DNA from: Acetobacter lovaniensis
GTDB lineage: Bacteria > Pseudomonadota > Alphaproteobacteria > Acetobacterales > Acetobacteraceae
Assembly: GCF_014207635.1 (NCBI RefSeq)
Contig: NZ_JACHIE010000019.1
Coordinates: 1 to 50,903 of the forward strand
Length of the DNA: 50,903 nt
Direction of reading: 5' to 3'
Shown here: positions 14,951-23,042 of the stretch, one piece after another
Numbering within the stretch: position 1 is the first letter of the stretch
Layout of the letters: every line of letters begins with the position of its first letter
Program-made: the position numbers and the translations under genes
The notes under the pieces: model-generated
Databases searched by the model: none
What the model saw: only the letters and a program-made list of their open reading frames with translations
What the model was told of the DNA's origin: nothing

Positions 14951-14957
14951 TTACAAG
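14951..14957 (-). other. Prophage attachment-site core (anticodon loop)
   Basis: On the minus strand the tRNA sequence is normal through loop CTTGTAA (14957 to 14951) and then changes abruptly to CTTATACAATTACGG, which cannot continue the anticodon stem. The 7-base loop is thus the likely strand-exchange region, as for other integrases that use anticodon arms. TTGTATAAGTTACAA (14942-14956) is an inverted repeat across the junction. The other attachment site lies left of the window. Confidence 0.75.
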
Positions 14958-14987
14958 GCGGTTGCTCTACCACTGAGCTATAAGGGC
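14951..14987 (-). pseudogene. 5' half of host tRNA-Thr(UGU), cut by the prophage
   Basis: Reading 14987 to 14951: acceptor GCCCTTA, T8 A9, D-arm GCTC-AGTGGTA-GAGC, A26, stem ACCGC and loop CTTGTAA with anticodon TGT. The 3' half (GCGGT stem, T-arm and a TAAGGGC acceptor strand) is missing here and would be expected at the far left end of the prophage. The remaining piece cannot fold as a tRNA. The intact phage copy 1.5 kb away has the same anticodon. Confidence 0.88.
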
Positions 14988-15015
14988 ACAAGCGCATAGT
15001 CTGCGCTAAGGCCGG

Positions 15016-15046
15016 ACTATAAGCGATAAAAGGGTAAGAGCGTCAA
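15016..15046 (-). promoter_or_regulatory. Promoter of the disrupted host tRNA-Thr gene
   Basis: On the minus strand TTGACG (15046-15041) and TATAGT (15021-15016) are separated by 19 bases, or 18 if TTATAG is used. The tRNA half starts about 28 bases later. Transcription from here now runs through the tRNA half and the attachment site directly toward int, which is on the same strand. Confidence 0.45.
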
Positions 15047-15128
15047 GTCCTGTTTTTTGGAATAATCGCGGTTTTTTTGGCCCATACACATATTGCATCG
15101 TTTTCGTGGGTGGCGCATCTAGGCGGAC

Positions 15129-16505
15129 ATGCCGCACGTTTCCCCAAGCCCCGCTCCCGCCCTGTTTCTGCACGATAGCCAGCGCCGCGCGACCGTGCCG
15201 TTCCAGCCGCTCGATCCCGCGCATATCAAGGTCTATTACTGTGGCCCCACGGTGTATGATCTGGCCCATATTGGCAACCTGCGCGCCATGCTTACGGCGG
15301 ATGTGCTGGTCAGGCTGCTGCGCACGCTCTACCCCCGTGTTACATTCGTGCGCAATATTACCGATGTGGATGACAAGATTACCGCCCGCGCCCGCGCCAA
15401 TGGGGAAGATATTGGCGCGCTTACCCAGCGTACCACGGCGGAGTTTCATCAGGATCTGGCATCCCTTGGCGTGCTGCCCCCCGACATAGAACCCCGCGCG
15501 ACCCATAATATTGGCGAGATGCAGGCCATGATCGCCCGGCTGATTGAAAACGGGCACGCATACGCGGCACAGGGGCATGTGCTGTTTTCGGTCGGGTCGT
15601 TCCCTTCCTACGGCGCACTTTCCGGCCGTAACCCGGATGAGCTGGAAGCGGGTGCACGTGTGGAAGTGGCACCCTACAAAAAAGCACCGGGTGACTTTGT
15701 GCTGTGGAAACCATCAGATGCAGACCAGCCGGGGTGGGATAGCCCGTGGGGCAGGGGGCGTCCGGGGTGGCATATTGAATGCTCGGCCATGTCGCACCGT
15801 TATCTGGGCGATAGTTTTGATATTCATGGTGGTGGGTCGGACCTGCTTTTCCCGCATCATGAGAACGAACGCGCGCAAAGCCTGTGCTGCTTCCCGCATA
15901 GCCAGTTTGCCAATTACTGGGTGCATAACGCCATGCTTCTGGTGGACGGTGAGAAAATGTCCAAGTCACTGGGCAATTTCCTGACCATCCGCGATGTGCT
16001 GGCGCAGGCTCCGGCGGAGGCATTGCGCCTGCTGCTGCTGGGCACGCATTACCGCTCCACCCTGAATTACACGCAGGCCGGGCTGAATGAGGCCCGCAAG
16101 ACGCTGGACCGGTTCTACCGTGCCCTCTCCAGCGTGCCGGATGTGCCCGCAACCCCTGTGCCGCAAACCGTACTGGCCGCATTGGCGGAAGACCTGAATA
16201 CCCCCAGGGCCATTGCCGAACTGCATGTGCTGGCTAATCAGGCCATGGGCGGGGACCGCGAGGCCGCAGGCGCGCTCAAAGCCGGTGGGGCGTTAATGGG
16301 TCTGTTGCAGGGGGACCCGGCGCAGTGGTTCCGCGGAGAGTCTTCCGCCGAGGAAGATGCCGCGATTGAAAACCTGATAACGGAGCGGCTGGCCGCCAAA
16401 AAAGCGCGGGATTTTACAAGGGCCGATGCCCTGCGCGACCAGTTGCAGGCACAGGGTATTGTGCTCGAAGATACAAAAGACGGCACGAACTGGAGGCGCG
16501 CATGA
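15129..16505 (+). CDS. cysS: Cysteinyl-tRNA synthetase
   Basis: A 458-aa product, the usual length. It attaches cysteine to tRNA-Cys in the cytoplasm. Class I signatures: YYCGPTVYDLAHIGN (zinc ligand C38, HIGH-type motif 47-50) and KMSKSLGN near residue 275; zinc-site pattern WHIECSAMS and HGGGSDLLFPHHENE in the middle. The C-terminal anticodon-binding helices end in a TKDGTNWRRA tail. The stop overlaps the start of the methyltransferase gene (ATGA), so the two form an operon. The start could be a few codons further on, because the first 15 residues are not conserved-looking. Confidence 0.97.
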   Translation: MPHVSPSPAPALFLHDSQRRATVPFQPLDPAHIKVYYCGPTVYDLAHIGNLRAMLTADVLVRLLRTLYPRVTFVRNITDVDDKITARARANGEDIGALTQRTTAEFHQDLASLGVLPPDIEPRATHNIGEMQAMIARLIENGHAYAAQGHVLFSVGSFPSYGALSGRNPDELEAGARVEVAPYKKAPGDFVLWKPSDADQPGWDSPWGRGRPGWHIECSAMSHRYLGDSFDIHGGGSDLLFPHHENERAQSLCCFPHSQFANYWVHNAMLLVDGEKMSKSLGNFLTIRDVLAQAPAEALRLLLLGTHYRSTLNYTQAGLNEARKTLDRFYRALSSVPDVPATPVPQTVLAALAEDLNTPRAIAELHVLANQAMGGDREAAGALKAGGALMGLLQGDPAQWFRGESSAEEDAAIENLITERLAAKKARDFTRADALRDQLQAQGIVLEDTKDGTNWRRA

Positions 16506-17275
16506 CCGGGCGGGACGGCGGGGCACCTCTGGAGCCTTTGGGCAACACACCTGTTGTTATTCTGGTCAGGCCGCAAATGGCCGAGAACATTGGCACCACG
16601 GCCCGCGCCATGGCCAATGGCGGGCTGTTTCACCTCAGGCTTGTCAGCCCGCGTGATGGCTGGCCACAGGACCGGGCATGGCGCACGGCCTCGGGTGCAG
16701 ACAGGATTCTGGAAGCCGCCACAGTGCATGACAGTGTGGATGACGCCATAGCCGACCTGCACCATGTGTACGCCACCTGCCCACGGCCGCGCCATATTGT
16801 AAAAACGGTCATGACCGCGCGTGGCGGTGCGGCGGAACTGCGTGCGGCAACCCAGCGCGGGCTCAGGGTCGGGCTGATGTTCGGCCCCGAACGCGCCGGG
16901 CTGGATAACGAGGATATGGCACGCGCGGACGCGCTGATCCGCTACCCGCTTAACCCGACCTTCATGTCGCTCAATCTGGCGCAGGCGGTCATGATCATGG
17001 CGTATGAATGGTGGATGGCGGCAGACGCAACACCCCCCCGCACGCTCATGACCAACGAGACGCACGTAGCCACCAAAGGTGAGCTTGAGAACTTTATGGG
17101 CCACCTTGTGCGCGAACTGGATGGATGCGGCTTTTTGCGGAACGCGCAAAAACGCCCCGGCATGGTCCGCAACCTGCGTCACTTTTTTACGCGTGGGGAA
17201 GTTACAGAGCAGGAACTACGCACCCTGCATGGTGTTGTGCGCGAACTGGCACACCCCCGCCGGATGGAGGACTGA
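16502..17275 (+). CDS. trmJ: SPOUT RNA methyltransferase, TrmJ-like
   Basis: A 257-aa product. TrmJ uses S-adenosylmethionine to 2'-O-methylate residue 32 of tRNAs. The SPOUT signatures are RPQMAENIGTTARAM (about 23-37, family PxNxGxxAR), GLMFGPERAGLDNED (124-138) and NPTFMSLNLAQAV (151-163), which form the trefoil-knot cofactor site. A helical C-terminal extension of about 80 residues agrees with TrmJ rather than TrmL. It is translationally coupled to cysS. Assignment to TrmJ rather than another TrmH-family member is likely but not certain. Confidence 0.85.
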   Translation: MTGRDGGAPLEPLGNTPVVILVRPQMAENIGTTARAMANGGLFHLRLVSPRDGWPQDRAWRTASGADRILEAATVHDSVDDAIADLHHVYATCPRPRHIVKTVMTARGGAAELRAATQRGLRVGLMFGPERAGLDNEDMARADALIRYPLNPTFMSLNLAQAVMIMAYEWWMAADATPPRTLMTNETHVATKGELENFMGHLVRELDGCGFLRNAQKRPGMVRNLRHFFTRGEVTEQELRTLHGVVRELAHPRRMED

Positions 17276-17385
17276 CCACCCCGCAAGGGAGGCGGTCTGG
17301 CCCCAACCCGCAGCAGATTATGCGGCGGACTGGGGTTAACGGGTGTGGCCTGCTGCTACAGCCCACACCGGATACCGCGCAGGAG

Positions 17386-18051
17386 TTAGTCTGCGGCCAG
17401 CGCCATGTGCTGCTGTCTCATGGCGCGGGTTACGTGGTCTTCCACCGCAGCGGTAATCTTGTCTGCCTGTTTGGCAAAGATATGATCCGCTTCGGGGTAC
17501 ACACGGTAGTCCACTGCAACACCTTTCTGGGTGTTCAGCTTATCCACCAGTTTGTGGATGGCGGGCTCGGGGGCCATGTCATCCTTGCCACCGGCAATCA
17601 TTAGCCCGCCGCACGGGCAGGGGGCCAGAAAGCCGAAGTCATAATGGGCCGCAGGCGGCGCAATGCTGATCCAGCCGGTAATTTCCGGACGGCGCATCAG
17701 CAGCTGCATGCCCACGAACGCCCCGAACGAATACCCGGCAATCCACAGACCGCTGGCGTTGGGGTTGATCATCTGCATCCAGTCAAGGGCTGCTGCGGCA
17801 TCGGAAATTTCGCCAATGCCCCCGTCAAACCGCCCCTGCGAGCGGCCAACCCCACGGGAATTGTAGCGCATGACGGAAAAGCCCATGTTCTCGAACGTGC
17901 GGTACAGGGCGTATGTAATCCGGTTGTTCATGGTGCCGCCGTGCAGCGGGTGGGGGTGCAGCACGAGGGCAAGCGGGGCGTTGGGCTCGTTTGAGTGGTG
18001 ATAACGTCCTTCAAGACGTCCATCCGGGCCGGCAAACATAACCTCAGGCAT
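17386..18051 (-). CDS. Alpha/beta hydrolase
   Basis: A 221-aa product from ATG 18051 (MPEVMFAGPDGRLEGRYHH), the start that matches relatives; upstream starts at 18090 or 18153 would add a tail that looks non-conserved. The oxyanion-region motif is LVLHPHPLHGGTM, followed by VMRYNSRGVGRSQG, the nucleophile elbow GYSFGA (Ser), an acidic residue after MIAGGKDD, and a late His in YPEADHIF. It is probably a cytoplasmic esterase- or dienelactone hydrolase-like enzyme; the substrate is unknown. It is a single gene that converges on the cysS-trmJ operon. Confidence 0.85.
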   Translation of the reverse strand: MPEVMFAGPDGRLEGRYHHSNEPNAPLALVLHPHPLHGGTMNNRITYALYRTFENMGFSVMRYNSRGVGRSQGRFDGGIGEISDAAAALDWMQMINPNASGLWIAGYSFGAFVGMQLLMRRPEITGWISIAPPAAHYDFGFLAPCPCGGLMIAGGKDDMAPEPAIHKLVDKLNTQKGVAVDYRVYPEADHIFAKQADKITAAVEDHVTRAMRQQHMALAAD

Positions 18052-18199
18052 GTAGGTTCCGCTTGATCTGGGAAGGGCGTCCACGGGCATGACGCTTCCG
18101 GGTTTGATAAATTGCCCCGGCAGGGAACGATGCCACGTTCCGGGTCGGAACATGCGGGCAAACCAGAGGCCCGCAAGCTTTAATTCTCAGTCAGCCTGT

Positions 18200-18237
18200 C
18201 TCCTTTTTCCGTTTCTGGGGGAAAACGGAAAAAGGAG
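18200..18237. repeat. 15-bp perfect inverted repeat
   Basis: CTCCTTTTTCCGTTT (18200-18214) and AAACGGAAAAAGGAG (18223-18237) are exact inverted copies around an 8-base loop. They lie in the gap 18052-18529 between divergent genes. The arm holds a T-run, so it could end a transcript, but no gene runs into it. Confidence 0.6.
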
Positions 18238-18299
18238 CGCATTACAGACACATGGTGCCCGTCCCACGACCAGAAAAGGGTGTGCGGCACACTCCGGCG

Positions 18300-18327
18300 T
18301 TGACCTTGCGCAAAACGCAGGCATAAT
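18300..18327 (+). promoter_or_regulatory. Candidate promoter for the cysteine desulfurase cluster
   Basis: TTGACC (18300-18305) and CATAAT (18322-18327) with a 16-base spacer, about 200 bases before the first desulfurase. The long leader between them shows no clear regulator site. Confidence 0.4.
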
Positions 18328-18529
18328 CATACGGGCTGTTGTCCGTGAATGCTGCGCATGCGGGAAAACCCGTTTCCAGCCTGCCGTCTCCATTGTGCCC
18401 TGTGGTGCTGACCATACGGCACTCTATAGCGGCTTGGGGGCCAGAATTTCCACATAAATCGTGACAATGGCCGTACTGCACGGCCTGCAAAAAGCGCAGT
18501 TCTGGTATGGTTACGGGTGGAAAAAAAGC

Positions 18530-19678
18530 ATGAATGACAAAACAGACGATAGGGCAAAGGATTTTTCCCAACCCGTCTATCTGGATGCCAACGCGACCGA
18601 GCCCCTGCGGCCTCAGGCGCGCGCGGCCATGCTGGAGGCTGCGGACCTTACGGGGAATCCTTCTTCCGTGCACCATGCGGGGCGGCGCGCACGCGCCGTG
18701 CTGGAGGAGGCGCGCAACACGGTAGCGCACCGGCTTGGTGTGGCTCCGCTCAACTGCGTGTTTACCTCTGGCGGCACGGAGGCCAACGTGCTGGCCATGC
18801 ACGGGCTTGGGCAGGGGCGGCGTTTTCTGGTTGGTCGCACCGAGCATGATGCCGTGCGCAAGGGTGTGCCCGATGGGGCGGACAGGGCATGGCTGGAGGT
18901 GGACAGCCACGGGCAGGTTCGTCTGGACCTGCTGGAGGCAGCCCTGAGTGCGCCGGGCGCTCCCGCCTTTGTCTGCCTCATGCTGGCTAATAATGAAACA
19001 GGCGTGCTCCACCCCATGGCCGAGGTGGCCCGCCTGTGCCGCCAGTATGGTGCACATCTGCATGTGGATGCCGTGCAGGCCGCAGGCCGCATGGCTGTGA
19101 ATGTGGAAGAACTGGGGGCGGATAGTCTGGCCTGCTCCGGTCACAAAATGGGTGGGCCAAAAGGGGCTGGTGCCCTGCTGTTGCGCGGGCCTGCCCCAAG
19201 GCCGCTGGCCCCGGTGTTTGAAGGCGGCGGGCAGGAGCAGGGGCGCAGGGGGGGCACCCAGCCCCTGCCCGCCATAGCCGGGCTTGCCGCAGCGTTGTGT
19301 GATGCTCTGGACAACCCGCGCGATCTGGCCCCCCTGCGTAACCGGCTGGAGCAGGCTGCACAGGCCACAGGAGCCTTGGTGTGTGGCGCAGGGGCTCCAC
19401 GGCTGGGCAATACGGCATCCCTTGTGCTCCCCGGTCGGCGCGCGCAGGGGCAGCTGATGCGGCTGGACCTGGACGGGCTTTGTGTTTCCGCAGGTTCGGC
19501 CTGTTCGTCGGGCAAGGTGGCGTTCTCCCATGTGCTGGAGGCCATGGGGCTGGGGGAACAGGCGGGGCAGGCCATACGCGTGTCCCTGCCATGGAACGTG
19601 CGGGAGGCGGATGTGGAGCGGTTTGTGCAAAGTTACGCACGCATGGCGGCCGGGGCTGGTCTGGCTCTGGCGCAATAG
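18530..19678 (+). CDS. Cysteine desulfurase family protein (first copy)
   Basis: A 382-aa product from ATG 18530; an earlier ATG at 18461 would add an unlikely leader. It is a PLP fold-type I enzyme that removes sulfur from cysteine as a protein persulfide. Motifs: VYLDANATEPLRP at the front, FTSGGTEANVLAMHG, the SGHKMGGPKG block with PLP-binding K206, and catalytic C325 in SAGSACSSGKV. ANATEPLRP replaces the usual AATTP. The next gene is a second desulfurase beginning 10 bases after the stop, so this is a tandem duplication or a pair with divided roles. Confidence 0.9.
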   Translation: MNDKTDDRAKDFSQPVYLDANATEPLRPQARAAMLEAADLTGNPSSVHHAGRRARAVLEEARNTVAHRLGVAPLNCVFTSGGTEANVLAMHGLGQGRRFLVGRTEHDAVRKGVPDGADRAWLEVDSHGQVRLDLLEAALSAPGAPAFVCLMLANNETGVLHPMAEVARLCRQYGAHLHVDAVQAAGRMAVNVEELGADSLACSGHKMGGPKGAGALLLRGPAPRPLAPVFEGGGQEQGRRGGTQPLPAIAGLAAALCDALDNPRDLAPLRNRLEQAAQATGALVCGAGAPRLGNTASLVLPGRRAQGQLMRLDLDGLCVSAGSACSSGKVAFSHVLEAMGLGEQAGQAIRVSLPWNVREADVERFVQSYARMAAGAGLALAQ

Positions 19679-19688
19679 GGGGCCGGGT

Positions 19689-20873
19689 ATGGCGGCATTG
19701 TATTTTGACCACGCGGCAACCACGCCATGCGACCCGCGCGTGCAGGCGGTTCTGCTGCGCGCTCTGGCGGAGGAAAACGGCAACCCGCATAGTACCACCC
19801 ATGCCAGCGGCATCCGGGCGGCCCATATGGTGGAACATGCCCGCGCGCAGGTTGCCACCCTGTTGGGGGTAGAGGCGCGTGAGATTGTTTTTACCTCGGG
19901 GGCGACCGAGTCCAATAACCTTGCCATCAAGGGAGCGGCACGGCATCTGGCGGCACAGGGCAGCCCGCGCCGCCGAATTATAACTGCCGCGACCGAGCAT
20001 AAATGCGTGCTGCAAAGTGTGGCGGATCTGGCGTATGAAGGGTTTGAGCCGGTTGTTCTGCCGGTTAACCCCCTTGGGCAGGTGGAGCCGGAGGTGCTGG
20101 CCCGCGCTTTGGCAGAGGCCCCCACGGCTGTTGTGTCCATTGCCGCGGCTAATAACGAAACCGGGGTTCTGCAGGACCTTGCCACACTGGGTGCGCTGGT
20201 CGTGCAGGCGGGGGCGCTGCTGCATACCGATCTGGCGCAGGCGGCGGGTAAAATTGCGCTGGACCTGCATGCCCTGCCCGTGGCTCTGGCCTCCATTTCC
20301 AGCCACAAGCTGTATGGGCCAAAGGGGGCGGGAGCCCTGTTTGTACGTCGCCGTCCGCGTGTGCGCCTGACCCCCCTGTTCTCTGGCGGTGGGCAGGAGC
20401 GGGGGCTGCGTTCTGGCACCCTGCCGGGCTTTTTGCTGGCAGGATTTGGGGAAGCCTGCCAGATTGCCAGCACGGATATGGCGCGTGATGGTGCACATCT
20501 GGCCAAAGTGCAGGCGGTGTTTCTGGCCCGTCTGGGTCCGCAGTTGCCCGGATGTGTGGTCAATGCGCAGGAGGCTGTGCGCCTGCCGGGTATTTTCAGC
20601 CTGCGCCTGCCGCCTGACCTGCGTGCGGCGGAGGTTCTGGCGGTCATGCCCGGGCTTGAGGTTTCCCTTGGTTCGGCCTGCTCTTCGGCCGAACTGGCCC
20701 CCTCCTACGTGCTGGAGGCCATAGGGCTGAGCTTTGATGAAGCAGGAAGAAGCTTGCGTCTGTCCCCCGGACGTTTTACCTCCACCGCCGAAGCAGAACG
20801 CGCGGCGGACAGTCTGGCACAGGCTGCCCTGCAGGTGCGGGCCACACCCCGACGGCCCATGCCCGCAGCCTAA
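19689..20873 (+). CDS. iscS: Cysteine desulfurase, IscS/NifS-like (second copy)
   Basis: A 394-aa product from ATG 19689, chosen for the GGGGG just upstream and because MAALYFDHAATTPCDPRV is the family's usual start. Motifs: FTSGATESNNLAIKG, AANNETGVLQDL, the SSHKLYGPKG block with PLP-binding K207, and catalytic C331 in SLGSACSSAEL. It is closer to classical IscS than the gene before it. The downstream [2Fe-2S] ferredoxin and MnmA point to sulfur supply for iron-sulfur clusters and tRNA thiolation. No iscU or scaffold gene is next to it. Confidence 0.92.
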   Translation: MAALYFDHAATTPCDPRVQAVLLRALAEENGNPHSTTHASGIRAAHMVEHARAQVATLLGVEAREIVFTSGATESNNLAIKGAARHLAAQGSPRRRIITAATEHKCVLQSVADLAYEGFEPVVLPVNPLGQVEPEVLARALAEAPTAVVSIAAANNETGVLQDLATLGALVVQAGALLHTDLAQAAGKIALDLHALPVALASISSHKLYGPKGAGALFVRRRPRVRLTPLFSGGGQERGLRSGTLPGFLLAGFGEACQIASTDMARDGAHLAKVQAVFLARLGPQLPGCVVNAQEAVRLPGIFSLRLPPDLRAAEVLAVMPGLEVSLGSACSSAELAPSYVLEAIGLSFDEAGRSLRLSPGRFTSTAEAERAADSLAQAALQVRATPRRPMPAA

Positions 20874-20929
20874 GGCCCGGATCATACAGGCCGCCGCCGC
20901 CATGATATTTTTTGGCAGGATGAAAACCA

Positions 20930-21244
20930 ATGCCCCAGATGACGTTTGTTGAGCAGGACGGAACAGAACGCACGGTCGATGCCCCGGTTGGCCTGTCCGT
21001 GCTGGAAATTGCCCATAAGCATGATGTGGACCTTGAGGGTGCGTGCGAGGGGTCTCTGGCCTGCGCGACCTGCCACGTTGTGGTGGACCCCGCATGGGCG
21101 GACCGGCTGGAAGCCCCGACCGATGATGAAGAAGACATGCTCGACCTTGCGTTCGGGCTGGAAAAAACCTCGCGCCTTGGCTGCCAGATTGTCATGACCG
21201 AAGCCCTTGATGGTCTGGTCGTGCGCCTGCCCGGCAAGGCCTGA
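20930..21244 (+). CDS. fdx: [2Fe-2S] ferredoxin, ISC type
   Basis: A 104-aa product of the adrenodoxin/ISC ferredoxin type. Cluster ligands are C39, C45 and C48 ([13 protein letters not shown]) and C85 (RLGCQI). The acidic helix [15 protein letters not shown] is the typical partner-binding surface. It passes electrons during iron-sulfur cluster assembly. It lies between iscS and mnmA on the same strand, in keeping with that role. Confidence 0.93.
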   Translation: MPQMTFVEQDGTERTVDAPVGLSVLEIAHKHDVDLEGACEGSLACATCHVVVDPAWADRLEAPTDDEEDMLDLAFGLEKTSRLGCQIVMTEALDGLVVRLPGKA

Positions 21245-21271
21245 GAGCAAAAAGGGAAGGAAAGCCCGCCC

Positions 21272-22354
21272 ATGCGTATTCTTGTTGCCATGTCCGGAGG
21301 GGTGGATAGTTCCGTGGTGGCTGCCCGCCTTTTGGAAGAAGGGCACGAGGTTGTGGGCGCGACCCTTCAGCTCTACGATTCCAGAGGGGCGGCCAAAAAG
21401 GGCGCGTGCTGTGCGGGGCAGGACATCCGCGACGCCCGCGCCGTGGCCGACCGTCTGGGATTCCCGCATTATGTGATTGATGCGGAACGCCGGTTTCAGG
21501 ATAGCGTGATCGAACGCTTTGCCGATGCCTATGCGGCGGGGGAAACCCCGGTCCCCTGTGTTGCGTGCAATCAGGGCGTCAAGTTTACCGACCTGCTGGG
21601 ACTGGCGAAGGAAATCGGGGCCGATGCCATGGCCACCGGCCATTACGTTCGCCGTGTGGAAGGCCCGCAGGGTGCGGAACTGCACCGCCCGGTGGATGAG
21701 ACGCGTGACCAGAGCTGGTTCCTGTTTGCCACCACCCGCGACCAGCTTGATTTTTTGCGCTTCCCTCTGGGTGACATGCCAGACAAGGCCGCCGTACGGC
21801 GCGAGGCCGAGCGGTACGGGCTGGTTGTGGCAGGCAAGCCAGACAGCCAGGACCTGTGCTTTGTCAGCGATGGTTCCTACGTGGATCTGGTGGAGCGCAT
21901 GCACCCCGAAATGGCCGGGCCGGGCGAGATTGTGGACCAGTCCGGCCATGTTGTGGGCGCGCATGAGGGCGTGATGCGCTTTACCGTGGGCCAGAGCAAA
22001 CGGCTGGGGAATGCTGCCCGCCTGCACGGTGAGCGCCAGATGGTGGTGGGCGTGGAGCCGGGCCGCAAGCGTGTTATTATTGGCCCGCGTGCGCATGCGT
22101 TTGTCAGTTCCCTGTCCGTGCGGGATGTCAACTGGCTGCTGGACCCTCCGGCCGAAGGCCTTGTCTGCAAGGTGCAGATGCGCGCGCGTGAAGAGCCGCG
22201 CACGGCCCGTGTGGTCCCAACCCACGATGGCGCAACCGTGCTGCTGGACGAACCCGCCATGCCCGCCCCCGGTCAGGCCTGTGTGTTTTATCAGGGGAGT
22301 CGTATTCTGGGCGGCGGGTTTATCCGCCGGACGGACCAGCAGGCTACGGCTTGA
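21272..22354 (+). CDS. mnmA: tRNA-specific 2-thiouridylase MnmA
   Basis: A 360-aa product. MnmA thiolates U34 of tRNA-Lys, Glu and Gln using ATP and persulfide sulfur that starts at a cysteine desulfurase. The PP-loop is AMSGGVDSSV (SGGVDSS, 8-14). Catalytic cysteines: C99 in VPCVACN and C196 in DSQDLCFV. GHYVRR and FTVGQSKRLG are further family blocks. The two desulfurases and ferredoxin upstream make a compact sulfur-relay operon. A GST gene follows after 21 bases. Confidence 0.96.
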   Translation: MRILVAMSGGVDSSVVAARLLEEGHEVVGATLQLYDSRGAAKKGACCAGQDIRDARAVADRLGFPHYVIDAERRFQDSVIERFADAYAAGETPVPCVACNQGVKFTDLLGLAKEIGADAMATGHYVRRVEGPQGAELHRPVDETRDQSWFLFATTRDQLDFLRFPLGDMPDKAAVRREAERYGLVVAGKPDSQDLCFVSDGSYVDLVERMHPEMAGPGEIVDQSGHVVGAHEGVMRFTVGQSKRLGNAARLHGERQMVVGVEPGRKRVIIGPRAHAFVSSLSVRDVNWLLDPPAEGLVCKVQMRAREEPRTARVVPTHDGATVLLDEPAMPAPGQACVFYQGSRILGGGFIRRTDQQATA

Positions 22355-22375
22355 ACAGAACAGGAGAACACGCAC

Positions 22376-23035
22376 ATGGCGGAAGGTCGTCTGGTTATTG
22401 GTACGCAGCGTTATTCGTCATGGTCCCTGCGCGGCTGGCTGTGTGTGCGTCTGGCCGGGCTGGATGTGGGGGTGGAGGTTGTGCCGCTGGCCGGTGCAGG
22501 GCAGACCGCAGCCCTTAAAACCCTCTCGCCCAACGGGTGCGTACCGTATCTGGAACACAGGGGGGCCGTGGTGTGGGACTCGCTCTCCATCGCTGAATAC
22601 TGTGCCGAGCACCACGCCTTTTTATGGCCGGAGGACCGGGCCGCGCGGGCATGGGCGCGCTCGGTGGCGGCGGAAATGCACTCCGGCTTCAGGGCCGTGC
22701 GCTCTGCCCTGCCCATGAATCTGGGCCGTAATCACCCGCTGGCCGCGCCTCTGGCCGAAGATGTGCACAAGGATATAGCGCGCATTAACGCCATCTGGAC
22801 CGAAGGGGCCGGCCGGGGCGGGCCGTTCCTGTGCGGGTCGGGCATGGGGAATGCGGATGCCATGTTTGCCCCTGTTGTCTGCCGTTTTCTGTCCTACGAC
22901 GTACCGGGGCTTTCCAGCACGGCGCAGGCTTACATGCAGGCCGTGCGCTACCACCCGCTGATGGTGGAATGGTACGCTGCTGCTGCGCGTGAGCCGGTGG
23001 AATGGCAACTGGATATGTACGAAACCCTCGCCTGA
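22376..23035 (+). CDS. Glutathione S-transferase family protein
   Basis: A 219-aa product. The N-terminal thioredoxin-like domain has YSSWSLRGWL (the S/R around residues 14-19 is the usual catalytic area), the cis-proline region NGCVPYLE and DSLSIAEYCAE for glutathione gamma-Glu binding. The helical C-terminal domain has GNADAMFAPVVCRF, close to the family's N-capping box. The substrate is unknown; it may be maleylacetoacetate isomerase-like or a stress GST. It is in the mnmA operon by spacing. Confidence 0.9.
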   Translation: MAEGRLVIGTQRYSSWSLRGWLCVRLAGLDVGVEVVPLAGAGQTAALKTLSPNGCVPYLEHRGAVVWDSLSIAEYCAEHHAFLWPEDRAARAWARSVAAEMHSGFRAVRSALPMNLGRNHPLAAPLAEDVHKDIARINAIWTEGAGRGGPFLCGSGMGNADAMFAPVVCRFLSYDVPGLSSTAQAYMQAVRYHPLMVEWYAAAAREPVEWQLDMYETLA

Positions 23036-23042
23036 ACACACC

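Noticed and set aside
18242..21095. Very long open frames on the minus strand (about 800 and 700 codons)
   Set aside because: They lie opposite two clear cysteine desulfurases and ferredoxin; their translations are low-complexity and rich in Arg, Pro, Cys and His, as expected from antisense of G+C-rich genes.
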